Assembly: GCA_003476595.1 (NCBI GenBank)
Contig: DMTU01000129.1
Span: forward strand, 10,337-28,049
Direction: 5' to 3'
DNA: 17,713 nucleotides
Source of the DNA: Acidimicrobiaceae bacterium
GTDB lineage: Bacteria; Actinomycetota; Acidimicrobiia; Acidimicrobiales; Salinilacustritrichaceae
This document shows, piece after piece, positions 10,165-17,699 of the stretch; the first letter of the stretch is position 1; every line of letters starts with the position of its first letter. The translations under genes and the position numbers were made by a program. The notes under the pieces are model-generated. The model worked only from the letters and a program-made list of their open reading frames with translations, was not told where the DNA came from and made no database searches.

Positions 10165-12296
10165 GGCTCGCTCCCGGTGAAGCGGAAGTTCGACAGGTAC
10201 GACTCGTAGAGCCGGACCACTTCGACGCCCTCTGGGAGCTGGCGGGCGACGGACTGGAACCGCCGGTCGTCGTCAGTCACCGCGAAAGCGAGCTGAACCC
10301 GCTCGGCCTTCTCGACGGCGCCGACGAAGGCGTCAGCGTGGTCGAGGTCGAACAGGATGCCGTAGGCATCGGCCACATCCCAGCCGGACGGAGGCACCGT
10401 GTCGACGCGTCGGCCCTCGGCGCCGGCCCGAAGCCACAACAGCGGCGCGACCCGCTCGAAGGCCCGGTTGTGGCCGATGGCAACCGGGTTCTCGTAGGTG
10501 AGCGTGAAGAACTCGGCGTTCTCCTCGAACCCGTCGGCCATCGGGAACTCGTCGGTGAACTTGTAGTCCCCGCTGATCGGCTCCCCGTCCGGGGTGCGCC
10601 CGGTGATGGCCGCTTCGATGCGCGGCTTGGTGATGTGATCGCAGATGCCGAGGGCCTCCCACTGTGGGTCACCCGGCCGTAGCCCTGCTTCTCGCAGCCG
10701 CCGCTGCTCGTCGGCCGACACCTCGTTGTTGGTGACGGAGATGCACTGCCGCCGACCCCCGTCCTGCTTGTTCAGTCGCATCACGGCGTGCGCCGTGGTG
10801 CCCGAGCCGGCGAAGAAGTCGAGGACGACGGCGTCAGGTTTGTCGGCGACGGCGAGACGCACTGCGTCTTCGACTGCGTACAGCGACTTTGGAAACGGGA
10901 ACCCCCTCCCGGGGAGTAGCGCACGAACGAGTGCCTGGCCGTGCCAGCCGGCGTGATGTGAGGGCCGATTCCACACCGTCTTGACGGTTGTTCGACGCGC
11001 TGCGGCCGCACCAGGAGCGACCTGCACAGCGCCCTGCTCGTCACTTCCAACCACCTTGATCTCGCCGGTCTCGATGCGCCGCAACGCCGCCTTGCCCAGG
11101 TACCAGATCGTCGCTCGCCCTTCTGCCTCCCGGTACGTCCCGAGCCGCGCGTGGCCGTCGCCCAGGAGCTGTCGGAGGTAATCCGGGGATGCGCGCCAGT
11201 TCCCCTCCGTCCCATCGCTCTTCAGTGGCCAGACCGCCACAGTCCCAGTTGGGACTGTCCACGCCTCGCGGCCGGCATCGAGTGCCTTCGAGTCGCCCAC
11301 GCTGACGATTCGTTGGTCACCCGGGTCGATGAACACGGGGTAGAAGAGAGCCGGTCGGTCCACTCGGCGGGAGTTCGTGCCGCTGCGCAGAAGTGACTCC
11401 CACCGGACGCTCTCCGGGCTGCCTGATGGCCGGTCGTTCAACAGATCGTCCACCCAGCCAGCTGGTTCTGCCGCACCCTGGAACAGAACGAACGCGTGCT
11501 CCTCCACCCGAGCCAGCTCGTGCCGGCGGGCCTGGCCTGGAGCGTTGATGACGATGGTCACCATCTGGCTGCGGGTCTCCGGAAAGAGTTGCTCCAGCAA
11601 CAGAGCGAGCCGGTGGACCTCCTTCTCGTCGATGGTGACGATGAGTACCGAGTCCTCGGGATCGAGGAGCTCCTTGGCGAGCAACAGCCGACGTTCCATG
11701 AAGGCCAGCCACTTGCTGTGGCGGTACAGGTCGTCGCCCTCGACGTAGTCGTTGTTGTACTTCCAGTCCCTTGCCCCCGTGTTGTACGGCGGATCGATGT
11801 AGCAGGCGGAGACCTTGCCCCGATGCGTGTAGGTGAGCGCCTTGAGGGCGTGGAAGTTCTCACCGTTGATGACCGTGTGGGAGGGCTTGTCGCCGCCGCG
11901 GTTCACGCAGCCGGTCGGCACAAGACCTGGGTGGATCGGGTCACGGAACTCGGCGATCACCACAAGGTCGTCGACGGGGACCGTGTTCGGCTCCACGCTG
12001 TCGTTTCCAACGCATTCGAGGTGCGCTCGGCGCTCACCGTCGACCTTCTCCGTCCGGGTGACCCGCCACAGGCGCCCGTCCCCCGGGTCGGTCGACCGTC
12101 GCGGCGACAGGATGCGCACCTTGTCGCCTCGGCGCACCGGCCGGCCCGGTAGCTCGACGGCCTCGGGGCGGTGGCGCTCGAAGTTGAGGCCGAACGCTCG
12201 GCGACCGGACAGGGTGCGGTACTCACGCTCCAGCTCGGCTCCGAGGGCCGGGTCCTTCTCCTTCGCCTGACGGATCAGCTCCGTGAGCCTCGACAT
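10161..12296 (-). CDS. mod: type III DNA adenine-N6 methyltransferase, Mod subunit
   Basis: This 711-residue protein is the recognition and modification subunit of the type III system. Motif IV DPPYNTG (168-174) precedes the AdoMet-binding motif I FAGSGTT (495-501), the order of beta-class amino-methyltransferases; FPFPKSLY (466-473) is motif X. The roughly 320 residues between the catalytic and AdoMet motifs hold the variable target-recognition region. The N-terminal 115 residues (ELIRQAKEKDPALGAELEREYRTL, then GLNFERHRPEAVELPGRPVRRGDKVRIL) form a helical piece and a probable small beta-barrel that minimal Mod proteins lack. The ATG at 12296 has only a weak upstream ribosome site. It is first gene of the mod-res operon and is divergent from the HEPN-motif gene. 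The methylated sequence cannot be read from the protein. Confidence 0.92.
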   Translation of the reverse strand: MSRLTELIRQAKEKDPALGAELEREYRTLSGRRAFGLNFERHRPEAVELPGRPVRRGDKVRILSPRRSTDPGDGRLWRVTRTEKVDGERRAHLECVGNDSVEPNTVPVDDLVVIAEFRDPIHPGLVPTGCVNRGGDKPSHTVINGENFHALKALTYTHRGKVSACYIDPPYNTGARDWKYNNDYVEGDDLYRHSKWLAFMERRLLLAKELLDPEDSVLIVTIDEKEVHRLALLLEQLFPETRSQMVTIVINAPGQARRHELARVEEHAFVLFQGAAEPAGWVDDLLNDRPSGSPESVRWESLLRSGTNSRRVDRPALFYPVFIDPGDQRIVSVGDSKALDAGREAWTVPTGTVAVWPLKSDGTEGNWRASPDYLRQLLGDGHARLGTYREAEGRATIWYLGKAALRRIETGEIKVVGSDEQGAVQVAPGAAAARRTTVKTVWNRPSHHAGWHGQALVRALLPGRGFPFPKSLYAVEDAVRLAVADKPDAVVLDFFAGSGTTAHAVMRLNKQDGGRRQCISVTNNEVSADEQRRLREAGLRPGDPQWEALGICDHITKPRIEAAITGRTPDGEPISGDYKFTDEFPMADGFEENAEFFTLTYENPVAIGHNRAFERVAPLLWLRAGAEGRRVDTVPPSGWDVADAYGILFDLDHADAFVGAVEKAERVQLAFAVTDDDRRFQSVARQLPEGVEVVRLYESYLSNFRFTGSEP

Positions 12297-12467
12297 TCCA
12301 GTGGTCCCACCCGACGCGTCGTCCTACCTGCAGAGATCATCCTGGCATCCTGGTCGGCGGCAGGCTGCAACATCACGGCCGTGCCGAGTGCTGGTCGAGT
12401 TGCTCGCTCGACGCCGCTACAACAAGGTCGAGCTGGAGACCCGCTCGATCGAGGGAGAAGTGCCTGC
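12297..12467. promoter_or_regulatory. divergent control region with tandem CATCCTGG repeat
   Basis: This 171-bp gap separates mod (minus) from the HEPN-motif gene (plus) and must hold promoters for both. Two adjacent copies of CATCCTGG lie at 12338-12353, a candidate regulator site. The flanking ATCATCCTGGCAT (12336-12348) matches ATCATCCTGCAT at 7173-7184, except for one extra G, inside the inverted-repeat region of recombinase C. Promoter hexamers are not clear enough to assign. A short open frame (12283-12471, 62 codons) ends in ATGA at the HEPN-motif gene start. Confidence 0.4.
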
Positions 12468-13796
12468 ATGACCCTGGCGAAGGCCGACGGCCACCGGATC
12501 GAACCGCTGTATCGACCGATGGCGGACGGGACCTTCCTCTACTACGGCGGTCCGCTCGCGCTCGACATCGGCGAGCATCACTTGGAGCCCGTCGGCCAGA
12601 TCGAAGCGCGGTTCGAGCCCGACACCGAGCTGGTCGCCCACGTTGCCGGACCGTTCTCCGAGCTCAGTCCACTGAGCCTCTTCGGTGAGGACCCAGACGT
12701 CGCGGTGCCAGCGGAAGGGTCCCTCGCCCCACCATCGGGCCCGGTGCTTGCCGAGAGAGACGGACGAGGCTCCTGGTCCGACCACCCGATCCGTCTCAAC
12801 CATCTCGTCTCCGGCGACATCGACCGAGCTCGACGGTTCCTGGTCCACGTTGTCGGTGCCCTCGAGGCGCGCCTTCCCCGTGTCGACACCGGCGATGAAC
12901 GCCAGGGCCAACTGGCCTTCGGGCTACCCGGCTGGGATCTGGTCATCGCAGACACCCGCAGACAAGGTGACGGCGGCTTCCCGTACGTGGTCGAAGCCAC
13001 GCCCACGCACAAGCCCACGGCCGAGACAGTGGACCTCCTCCGCACCCGGCTGTTCACGCTCATCAGCCTCGTCGCCGGCTGCGAGGTCGGCATCGCCGCC
13101 ATCTGCGGCCTCGACGAGCGCGACGAAGTGGTCTGGGGGGAGTTCGGTCCACCTCGGTTCCGCCGAACGCGGCCCGGCGCATCGTGGTGTTCGCGGGACA
13201 TGGCCGCCGAGGTGCTGCCCGCGCTGGCTGAGGGCTACACGGCTGTCTGCGCCGACCCCGCCCACGCCCGGGTCCTCGAGCGCGCCATCGCCCATCTCCA
13301 CTTCGCGTTTGCTTCCGAGGTTCTCGATGTCCGGGTGCCGATCGCCTGTTCCGGCATCGAGCTCCTCAGCTGGTCGGTGCTCCAACGAGAGGGCTGGTTG
13401 ACACCGGACATGGCCGACGGGCGCAACTCACGCCTCCCCGCGGGGGCGCGTGCCCGACTGCTGCTCCAGTGGGCCGGGATCCCTCCGGGCATCCCCGACG
13501 AGCTCCCGGCGCTCGCGGCCCGGGCCGCCGCGGTCGGCCAGCCCGGGTGGGAGGGTCCCGAAGTCCTGTTCAAGATCCGCAACGATCTCATCCATCCGCC
13601 CCGGCATGTCACCGACCCCGAGTGGCCCGACTTCGATCAGCTCCTCGCTTCGTGGCAGCTGGCTACCTGGTATCTGGAGCTCGTCGTGCTCCGCTGTCTT
13701 GGCTACTCGGGCGACTACTGGTCGCGGCTGCGACTCGGTGGCTGGGAGAACCACGTCGAACCGGTGCCGTGGTCGGACCGGCCCAACGGGCCCTGA
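12468..13796 (+). CDS. HEPN-motif protein, candidate RNase defence effector
   Basis: This 442-residue protein starts at ATG 12468, preceded by GAGGGAG about 10 nt upstream. The frame remains open further back, but that part overlaps mod and is not protein-like. The C-terminal third looks helical and contains EVLFKIRNDLIHPPRH, with Arg371-x4-His376 matching the HEPN RNase motif R-x(4-6)-H, where R is often followed by a polar residue as here (N372). Following helices (FDQLLASWQLATWYLELVVLRCLGY) fit the end of a HEPN domain. The first 300 residues are not recognised. The layout, a large N-terminal sensor-like part and a terminal HEPN, is like ApeA, an anti-phage HEPN protein; homology to ApeA is a guess. 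Its position divergent from a type III restriction operon supports a defence role, for example RNA cleavage when restriction fails. A HEPN fold with no nuclease activity cannot be excluded. Confidence 0.7.
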   Translation: MTLAKADGHRIEPLYRPMADGTFLYYGGPLALDIGEHHLEPVGQIEARFEPDTELVAHVAGPFSELSPLSLFGEDPDVAVPAEGSLAPPSGPVLAERDGRGSWSDHPIRLNHLVSGDIDRARRFLVHVVGALEARLPRVDTGDERQGQLAFGLPGWDLVIADTRRQGDGGFPYVVEATPTHKPTAETVDLLRTRLFTLISLVAGCEVGIAAICGLDERDEVVWGEFGPPRFRRTRPGASWCSRDMAAEVLPALAEGYTAVCADPAHARVLERAIAHLHFAFASEVLDVRVPIACSGIELLSWSVLQREGWLTPDMADGRNSRLPAGARARLLLQWAGIPPGIPDELPALAARAAAVGQPGWEGPEVLFKIRNDLIHPPRHVTDPEWPDFDQLLASWQLATWYLELVVLRCLGYSGDYWSRLRLGGWENHVEPVPWSDRPNGP

Positions 13797-13942
13797 ACTG
13801 CGAGATCACCTCGCCGGTCTCTGAGGTGGACGTCGGCGAGCTGCCCGGCAGGCCCGGATGGTGCCCCCGTGGGAAGCGGGTGGGAAGTGCATCGCCGCCG
13901 CAGCAGCGATCAGCGGCGACCAGCCATCGCACCCACATGACA

Positions 13943-13967
13943 GAACCCCAGGCCAGGCCTGGGGTTC
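13943..13967 (-). terminator. stem-loop terminator of tRNA-Gly
   Basis: GAACCCCAGGC and GCCTGGGGTTC form a perfect 11-bp stem around a 3-nt loop. It begins 8 bp beyond the tRNA 3' end in the direction of tRNA transcription. The following T-run is weak (TCTGTC), as is common in GC-rich actinobacteria. Being symmetrical it could also stop plus-strand transcription from the HEPN-motif gene. Confidence 0.7.
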
Positions 13968-13975
13968 AGCATCGG

Positions 13976-14046
13976 AGCGGGTGACGGGAATCGAACCCGC
14001 GTTCTCAGCTTGGGAAGCTGACGTTCTGCCATTGAACTACACCCGC
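13976..14046 (-). tRNA. tRNA-Gly, anticodon CCC
   Basis: The 71-nt gene folds as a full cloverleaf: acceptor GCGGGTG pairs with CACCCGC, D-arm GTTC...GAAC, anticodon stem TCAGC/GCTGA around the loop TTCCCAA (anticodon CCC, reading GGG), and T-loop TTCGAAT on stem CGGG/CCCG. The discriminator base is T, as in other bacterial tRNA-Gly. The genomic sequence continues CCG, so the terminal CCA is not encoded and must be added. The 3' end points toward the accessory island on its left, the usual geometry for integration at a tRNA gene. Confidence 0.96.
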
Positions 14047-14079
14047 AGGACGGCGCCGGGGCCCCGTCTGAGGCGGCCC

Positions 14080-14110
14080 ATCCTAGGCACCGCGGGCGCG
14101 ACCGGGTCAT
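14080..14110 (-). promoter_or_regulatory. probable tRNA-Gly promoter
   Basis: On the minus strand TAGGAT (14085-14080) is a good -10 hexamer 33 bp upstream of the tRNA 5' end. ATGACC (14110-14105) may serve as the -35, with a long 19-bp spacer. The -10 is the stronger half of the call. Confidence 0.4.
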
Positions 14111-14167
14111 CCCGACGGCACCGAATGGGCGGTTCGGGGCATCCCCGCCCCGGCCGAGCGCCTGGCA

Positions 14168-14173
14168 TACCGT
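14168..14173 (+). promoter_or_regulatory. -10 element for a leaderless transcript
   Basis: TACCGT (TANNNT type) ends 6 bp before the GTG at 14180, so transcription would begin at or next to the start codon. There is no Shine-Dalgarno sequence in between. Confidence 0.5.
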
Positions 14174-14179
14174 TGCAGC

Positions 14180-14482
14180 GTGGAACAGCGCCGAGAGGGC
14201 ACCATCACCGCCCGGGTCGGGCGGGGCGACATCGAGATCGACCTGGCGGCGGACTCCGCCATGCGCGAGGCCGTGGCCGAGCTCACGCGGGGCGACGTGA
14301 ACCAGCGCCTCGAGGCCGCGCAGCGACTCCGCCACGCCGCTGAGGCCCTCGTCGCCGAGCTGGTTGCCGAGGCCCGCAAGAAGGGCGCCACCTGGTCCGA
14401 CATCGGCGACACCCTCGGCGTCTCCACCCAGGCCGCGCACCAGAAGTACCGCTGGGTCGCGGCCCGCTCCCGCCAATCCTGA
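14180..14482 (+). CDS. small helix-turn-helix protein
   Basis: This 100-residue protein starts at GTG 14180. A likely -10 hexamer lies just upstream and no ribosome site is present, so the mRNA is probably leaderless. Residues 1-25 form a probable beta hairpin (GTITARVGRGDIEIDLAAD), followed by a helical middle (VNQRLEAAQRLRHAAEALVAELVAEARKKG) and a clear helix-turn-helix ATWSDIGDTLGVSTQAAHQKYRW at about 70-92. Proteins with a terminal 'TWxxIGxxLGVSxQAAxxRF/Y' are widespread in actinobacteria as putative small DNA-binding proteins; no target is known to me. It lies 32 bp before dcd in the same direction, but dcd appears to have its own promoter. Confidence 0.85.
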   Translation: MEQRREGTITARVGRGDIEIDLAADSAMREAVAELTRGDVNQRLEAAQRLRHAAEALVAELVAEARKKGATWSDIGDTLGVSTQAAHQKYRWVAARSRQS

Positions 14483-14500
14483 CCCGGGGCGGCGGCCACC

Positions 14501-14506
14501 TAACCT
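14501..14506 (+). promoter_or_regulatory. -10 element of dcd, leaderless type
   Basis: TAACCT ends 7 bp before the dcd GTG at 14514. The spacing places the transcription start at the start codon, the same arrangement as for the gene upstream. Confidence 0.5.
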
Positions 14507-14513
14507 GCCCGCC

Positions 14514-15080
14514 GTGATCCTCTCCGACCACACGATCCGCGAAGAGCTGGCCAACGGTCGCATCGTCATCGACCCGCTGGACGAGTCCTTCATCCAGCCC
14601 TCCTCGGTCGACCTCACCCTCGACCCCCGGTTCCTCGTGTTCCGCAACCACACGCGCGGGATGATCGACGTGAAGGAGGACGCCAGCGACCTGACCGAGA
14701 TGATCACGGTCGAGGACGACCAGCCCTTCGTCCTCCACCCGGGTGAGTTCGTGCTCGGCGCCACCCTCGAGCGCATCGGCGTCCCCGAGGACCTCGTCGC
14801 CCGCCTCGACGGCAAGTCCAGCCTCGGGCGCCTCGGCCTGCTGATCCACTCGACCGCCGGCTTCATCGACCCGGGCTTCTACGGCCAGATCACCCTCGAG
14901 CTGTCGAACGTGCACAACCTGCCGATCACGCTCTACCCGAAGATGAAGATCGGCCAGGTCAGCTTCCTTCGCATGACCACCGCTGCCGACGTCCCCTACG
15001 GCACCGGCGCCCTCAAGTCGAAGTACCACGGCCAGGACGGCCCGACGCCCAGCCAGTACTGGAAGAACTTCGAGCAGTAG
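14514..15080 (+). CDS. dcd: dCTP deaminase, probably bifunctional dUMP-forming
   Basis: This 188-residue enzyme of pyrimidine nucleotide synthesis deaminates dCTP. The start GTG 14514 gives the typical N-terminus (M/V)ILSDHTI; a longer upstream frame is not protein-like. Signature segments are IQPSSVDLTLD (27-37), FVLHPGEFVLGATLE (72-86), the nucleotide-binding GKSSLGRLGL (100-109), HSTAGFIDPGF (112-122), the ITLELSN segment with catalytic Glu129, and KYHGQDGPTPS near the C-terminus. The sequence follows the Mycobacterium tuberculosis Dcd closely throughout, an enzyme that both deaminates and removes pyrophosphate to yield dUMP; the same bifunctionality is inferred here. It is a soluble homotrimer in known cases. 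It ends 1 bp from the stop of the convergent receiver gene. Confidence 0.96.
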   Translation: MILSDHTIREELANGRIVIDPLDESFIQPSSVDLTLDPRFLVFRNHTRGMIDVKEDASDLTEMITVEDDQPFVLHPGEFVLGATLERIGVPEDLVARLDGKSSLGRLGLLIHSTAGFIDPGFYGQITLELSNVHNLPITLYPKMKIGQVSFLRMTTAADVPYGTGALKSKYHGQDGPTPSQYWKNFEQ

Positions 15081-15081
15081 C

Positions 15082-15483
15082 TCAGCGCGACGAGGCGAGC
15101 TGCTCGTCGATCGCGGCCAGCAGGTCCCGGGCGTGCACGGGACGCTCCAGGTGCGCGTCGGCACCCGAGGCGAGCAGCACGCCGCGGTTCCCGGGGCCCT
15201 CGACGACGACCACCCGGCACGACGACACGCGGTCGTCGTCGTGGCTGCGCACCAGGTCGAGCAGCTGCAGGGCCGAGCCGAGCCCGGCGCGGGGCAGATC
15301 GACGACGATGCAGCGGGGGAGCGAGCTCGACGAGGTCTCCAGCGCCGGCGACACCTCGCTCGCCTTCACGGACCGCAGCCCGTGGCGGACGACGAGCCGG
15401 GACATGATCTCCACCGCCCCGGGCTCGTCGCCGACGATGAGGACGACCGGTGGCTGGCGCCGCTCGATCGCCCCCACGCTCAA
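15082..15483 (-). CDS. degenerate response-regulator receiver protein
   Basis: This 133-residue single-domain protein has a CheY-like receiver fold: VVLIVGDEPGAVEIMSRLV for strand 1 and helix 1, CIVVDLP with a likely phospho-acceptor Asp62, and SGADAHLERPVHARDLLAAIDEQL for the last strand and helix. Three conserved positions are altered: the acidic pair reads GDE, the Thr/Ser after strand 4 is Glu95 (VVVVEGPG), and the KP pair is RP (Arg114). It may therefore act without phosphorylation or respond atypically. There is no output domain. A TTG start at 15483 would overlap the upstream reductase stop as TTGA; a GTG at 15477 is the alternative. The overlap suggests co-transcription with the reductase. 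No sensor kinase is in the window. Confidence 0.75.
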   Translation of the reverse strand: MSVGAIERRQPPVVLIVGDEPGAVEIMSRLVVRHGLRSVKASEVSPALETSSSSLPRCIVVDLPRAGLGSALQLLDLVRSHDDDRVSSCRVVVVEGPGNRGVLLASGADAHLERPVHARDLLAAIDEQLASSR

Positions 15484-17699
15484 TCAGTCATGGTGAGGGG
15501 CGAGGTCGCGTCGCGAGCCTCGCCGGCCTCGATCGCCTCGAGGACGTGCATCGAGATGTCGGCCACCTTGATGCCGTCGTCCTCGGTGCTCGCCGCCTTC
15601 ACGCCGTCGTCCATCATCACGTAGCAGAACGGGCAGGCGGTGGCGATGCGGTCGGCGCCGGTGGCCACGAGCTCGCGGGAGCGCTCGTCGTTGACCTTGG
15701 TGCCGATGGACTCCTCCATCCACATGCGGGCGCCGCCGGCGCCGCAGCACATGCCCTTGGTGCCGTTGCGAGGGGCCTCGACGATCTCGACGCCGCCGAG
15801 GGAGCCGATGACCTTGCGGGGCGACATGTAGATGTCGTTGTGGCGGCCGAGGTAGCAGGAGTCGTGGTACACGATGCGCTCGTCGAGGCGGGCCCGGCTC
15901 ATGTCGAGCTTGCCCTCGGCGATGAGGTTCTCCAGCAGCTGGGTGTGGTGGATGACCTCGTAGTGGCCGTCGAGCTGCGGGTACTCGTTGCCGAGCGTGT
16001 TGAAGCAGTGCGGGCACTGGGTGACGATCTTCTTGACGCCCATGGTGTTGAGCGTCTCGATGTTCTGCATCGCCAGCATCTGGTAGATGTACTCGTTGCC
16101 CGAGCGGCGGGCCGGGTCGCCGGTGCACATCTCGTTGGCGCCGAGGATGGCGAAGTCGAGGCCGGCGCGGCGCATGAGCTTGGCCATCGCCTCGGAGACC
16201 TTCTGGTTCTTGTCGTCGAAGGAACCGGCGCAGCCGACCCAGTACAGGTACTCGTGGTCGAAGGCGTCGCCGGGCTCGACGATCTCGATGCCCTCCACCT
16301 TCTTGGACCAGTCGCCGCGGGTGGCGTTGGACATGCCCCAGGGGTTCCCCTGGTTCTCCATGTTCATGTAGGCGCCGCCGAGCTCGGTCGGGAAGTTCGA
16401 CTCCATGAGCGACAGGTAGCGGCGCATGTCGAGGATCTTGTCGAGGATCTCGATGTTCACCGGGCAGATCTCGTCGCACGCCTTGCACGAGGTGCAGGCC
16501 CAGATCTCCTCGGGCGTGATGCGCTCGAAGAAGGAGTTGGCCGACACGGTGATGTCGGGGACGGTGCCGAGGGGCGGGCTCACCTGCGGCGTGCCGGTGG
16601 CGGCCATGACCTCGCCGGACTTGAGCACGATCTCGCGAGGGTCGAGCGGCTTGCCGGTGGCGTGCGCCGGGCAGACGCTGGTGCAGCGGCCGCACATGGT
16701 GCAGGCGTCGAGGTCGACGAGCTGCTTCCAGGTGAAGTCCTCGACCGTGGAGGCGCCGAAGCTCTCGAGCTCGGTCTCCATCAGGTTCGGCATGGCCTTC
16801 ATCGCACCCTTGGGGCGCTCCCGATCGCGCAGGTACATGTTGATCGGGCTGGTGAACATGTGGCGCAGCATCGTGACCGGCAGGATCACCAGGAAGACGA
16901 GGAACGAGATGACGTGGAGGATCCACATCGCCTGGTGCCAGCCGGCGACGGTGTCGAGGTTCTCGACCAGCCCGGAGAGCGGGTAGCCGACGAAGCTCCA
17001 CTTCTCGAAGTCGGGGCGGCCGTCGACGGCGATGCGGAACATCTCGGCGAGGAAGCCGGTGACGCCGATGGCGAACAGCGTGCCGAGGATGACGGCGTAC
17101 TCGGCCTTGGTCTTCATCCGGATGCGGTAGGGGCGCTGCACGTAGCGACGGACGATCGCCCAGCCCACGCCGATGAGGAACAGGACGCCGGCGGCGTCAC
17201 CCACGAAGGAGTAGGCGCGGTAGATGTCGCCGTGGAGGAACTTGGCCTCGTCGGGCAGCTGGTGGTTGACCTCGAGCACCGTGGTGACGGCGAGCAGGAC
17301 CAGGAACGGGAAGTACATGAGGCTGTGCATGACGCCGGCAGCGGGGTCGCGCAGCAGGGTCTGCATGTACACGCCGGCACGGAAGTCCTTGAGCCGCTGG
17401 CCGACGTTCTTCTTGGTGGTGCGACGGTTCTCCGGTGCGCCGCGCTCCCAGTTCTTCATGCGCTGGCTGAAGGCAACCGCGCCGTAGAGCAGCGTGATGG
17501 GCACGATCATGTAGAACGCGGCCTTGATCGGCGACGGGATGTTCCCGAACACCTCGCGCGTGATCTCCGAGTCGCCGTGGAACTGGAAGTACGTGGCGGC
17601 GATGCCGGAGATGACGGTGACCGCCGCGATCAGCACACCGAGCCCGAGGGCCAGCTGGTGGGGCTTGATCCGACGTGAGGTCTCGACCGTGGGTTCCAT
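15480..17699 (-). CDS. membrane Fe-S oxidoreductase, HdrD/EtfD-like
   Basis: This 739-residue protein has about six membrane segments in its first 280 residues (about 17-37, 58-77, 125-143, 166-185, 201-222, 256-278), resembling a NarI-like quinone-reducing module. Two 4Fe-4S motifs follow, CTMCGRCTSVCP (333-344) and CTSCKACDEICP (402-413). The C-terminal half holds two CCG-type domains with CAGS, CPHC, SCYLGRHND, MCCGAGGARMW and CPFC. This is the plan of M. tuberculosis Rv0338c (EtfD), which passes electrons from electron-transfer flavoprotein to menaquinone during fatty-acid oxidation; that role is inferred here by similarity, and a heterodisulfide-reductase-like role with another donor is possible. 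ATG 17699 is used; the preceding bases show no Shine-Dalgarno. No etfAB is in the window. It overlaps the downstream receiver gene. Confidence 0.9.
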   Translation of the reverse strand: MEPTVETSRRIKPHQLALGLGVLIAAVTVISGIAATYFQFHGDSEITREVFGNIPSPIKAAFYMIVPITLLYGAVAFSQRMKNWERGAPENRRTTKKNVGQRLKDFRAGVYMQTLLRDPAAGVMHSLMYFPFLVLLAVTTVLEVNHQLPDEAKFLHGDIYRAYSFVGDAAGVLFLIGVGWAIVRRYVQRPYRIRMKTKAEYAVILGTLFAIGVTGFLAEMFRIAVDGRPDFEKWSFVGYPLSGLVENLDTVAGWHQAMWILHVISFLVFLVILPVTMLRHMFTSPINMYLRDRERPKGAMKAMPNLMETELESFGASTVEDFTWKQLVDLDACTMCGRCTSVCPAHATGKPLDPREIVLKSGEVMAATGTPQVSPPLGTVPDITVSANSFFERITPEEIWACTSCKACDEICPVNIEILDKILDMRRYLSLMESNFPTELGGAYMNMENQGNPWGMSNATRGDWSKKVEGIEIVEPGDAFDHEYLYWVGCAGSFDDKNQKVSEAMAKLMRRAGLDFAILGANEMCTGDPARRSGNEYIYQMLAMQNIETLNTMGVKKIVTQCPHCFNTLGNEYPQLDGHYEVIHHTQLLENLIAEGKLDMSRARLDERIVYHDSCYLGRHNDIYMSPRKVIGSLGGVEIVEAPRNGTKGMCCGAGGARMWMEESIGTKVNDERSRELVATGADRIATACPFCYVMMDDGVKAASTEDDGIKVADISMHVLEAIEAGEARDATSPLTMTD

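Noticed and set aside
12171..12467. N-terminal extension of the HEPN-motif protein
   Set aside because: It runs antisense into mod, is not protein-like, and the ATG at 12468 has a good ribosome site.
7567..13796. BREX or DISARM system
   Set aside because: Methyltransferase plus helicase plus an accessory gene recall these, but no PglZ, BrxC, BrxL or DrmA/B-like protein is present; the mod-res pair is plainly type III restriction.
13976..14000. Second copy of the tRNA-Gly end as an att repeat within the window
   Set aside because: By eye no matching stretch was found elsewhere in 1-13900, so integration at the tRNA remains unproven.
15450..17678. 742-codon open frame antisense to the EtfD-like reductase
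   Set aside because: It is rich in Ala, Val, Glu, Gly, Asp and His without domains, a reverse-strand shadow of the Fe-S protein.
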